Source of the DNA: Pyruvatibacter sp. | GTDB taxonomy: Bacteria > Pseudomonadota > Alphaproteobacteria > CGMCC-115125 | Direction: 5' to 3' | NCBI RefSeq assembly: GCF_040219635.1 | Contig: NZ_JAVJSC010000009.1 | Location: 310,001-374,000 of the forward strand | DNA: 64,000 nucleotides | Shown here: positions 63,685-64,000 of the stretch, piece by piece | How positions within the stretch are numbered: position 1 is the first letter of the stretch | Layout: every line of letters starts with the position of its first letter | The notes under the pieces: generated by a model | The model's database searches: none | The model's input: only the letters and a program-made list of their open reading frames with translations | Told to the model about the DNA's origin: nothing | Program-made: the position numbers and the translations under genes

Positions 63685-63960
63685 CTGCCCACCCCCTGCG
63701 ATCGCCGTGTGATGGCGCGGTCGAAGTGCCGGGCCGTGTGTGAAGGCAAGCCTAGCGCCGGATCGCACCCGACGCGACCCATATGGTCGCCAGGTTAACG
63801 CAGCGTTCACCTTAAGATTATCTCAGGACAGCTAACTTACCGTTTTCAAACCCGAATCGGCTTGAATACGGCCATTGATGCCCTACGTACTGTGTGCGAC
63901 AAATACGCTAAGTGCCACCGCAAAACAGATGGCACACAAAAGACGCCAGGAGAGTGAAAC

Positions 63961-64000
63961 GTGAGTGTAGCCGATACCAGCCAGACACCGTCATCAGCGA
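63961..64000 (+). CDS. Start of an unidentified gene (partial, 13 aa)
   Basis: GTG at 63961 follows CAGGAGAGTGAAAC, a good ribosome-binding site, and opens a frame MSVADTSQTPSSA that runs off the right edge. The 276 bases before it (63685-63960) hold no other gene. A TTGAAT at 63863 with a weak downstream -10 (TACGTA) may be its promoter. Thirteen residues are too few to identify it. Confidence 0.65.
   Translation, partial: MSVADTSQTPSSA

Overview
The window is a 64 kb chromosomal stretch of a GC-rich alphaproteobacterium. The evidence is the gene content and several lineage traits: an A-type RNase P RNA beside the dcw cluster, a DnaG primase that has lost most of its CHC2 zinc ligands, a fused ArsR-methyltransferase regulator in front of metF, GANTC-rich intergenic DNA, an ELM1-family protein, a Zur box of the GTTATA-N-TATAAC type, and a class GN sortase with its VIT/vWA target (a pair known mostly from marine proteobacteria). 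A Parvibaculum-like or related marine lineage is my best guess; that is inference. No phage, IS element or CRISPR array is visible, and most genes look like core chromosome.

Layout. 1-5.6 kb: the start of the dcw cluster on the minus strand (mraZ, rsmH, ftsL, ftsI, murE, murF running off the left edge), followed by rnpB. 6.4-15.3 kb: a quinone oxidoreductase, a peptidoglycan amidase, two tandem EamA exporters, a DjlA-like co-chaperone, a full 5-oxoprolinase/hydantoinase fusion, an EF-hand lipoprotein and an unlisted 34-aa membrane peptide gene. 15.3-25.1 kb: metF with its ArsR-methyltransferase regulator and operator, MlaA and MlaC lipid-transport proteins, EttA, an alpha/beta hydrolase, a PLDc_N miniprotein, a TTC38-like protein, a DUF389 membrane protein and a tRNA(CAU). 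25.3-30.4 kb: a SIMPL protein, panD, and a translationally coupled mechanosensitive channel, MgtE-N/CBS protein and MgtE operon. 30.4-41.1 kb: the macromolecular-synthesis block rpoD-dnaG-yqeY, then carA-carB (with an antisense small gene between them) and greA. 41.2-46.4 kb: an Lrp regulator, an ELM1-like protein, an intergenic region with two perfect DnaA boxes and six GANTC sites, trxB, a HAD phosphatase, a LysR regulator, and a structured RNA whose three hairpin loops are C-rich. 46.4-53.1 kb: a GFA enzyme, a Bcr/CflA efflux pump, MsrP, an M48 protease, and a zinc-starvation operon (His-rich outer-membrane protein, COG0523 GTPase, DUF1826) under a perfect Zur palindrome. 53.2-64 kb: an aspartate aminotransferase, a divergent MocR regulator/flavin-binding protein pair, the sortase system, and a run of small catabolic or housekeeping enzymes.

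The most interesting items are the candidate anti-Shine-Dalgarno small RNA at 46.14-46.33 kb, the Zur-controlled operon whose first gene is an unnamed His-rich beta-barrel candidate, the DnaA/GANTC cluster in front of trxB, and the sortase/target pair. Start codons were re-chosen from ribosome-binding sites and family length in many genes.
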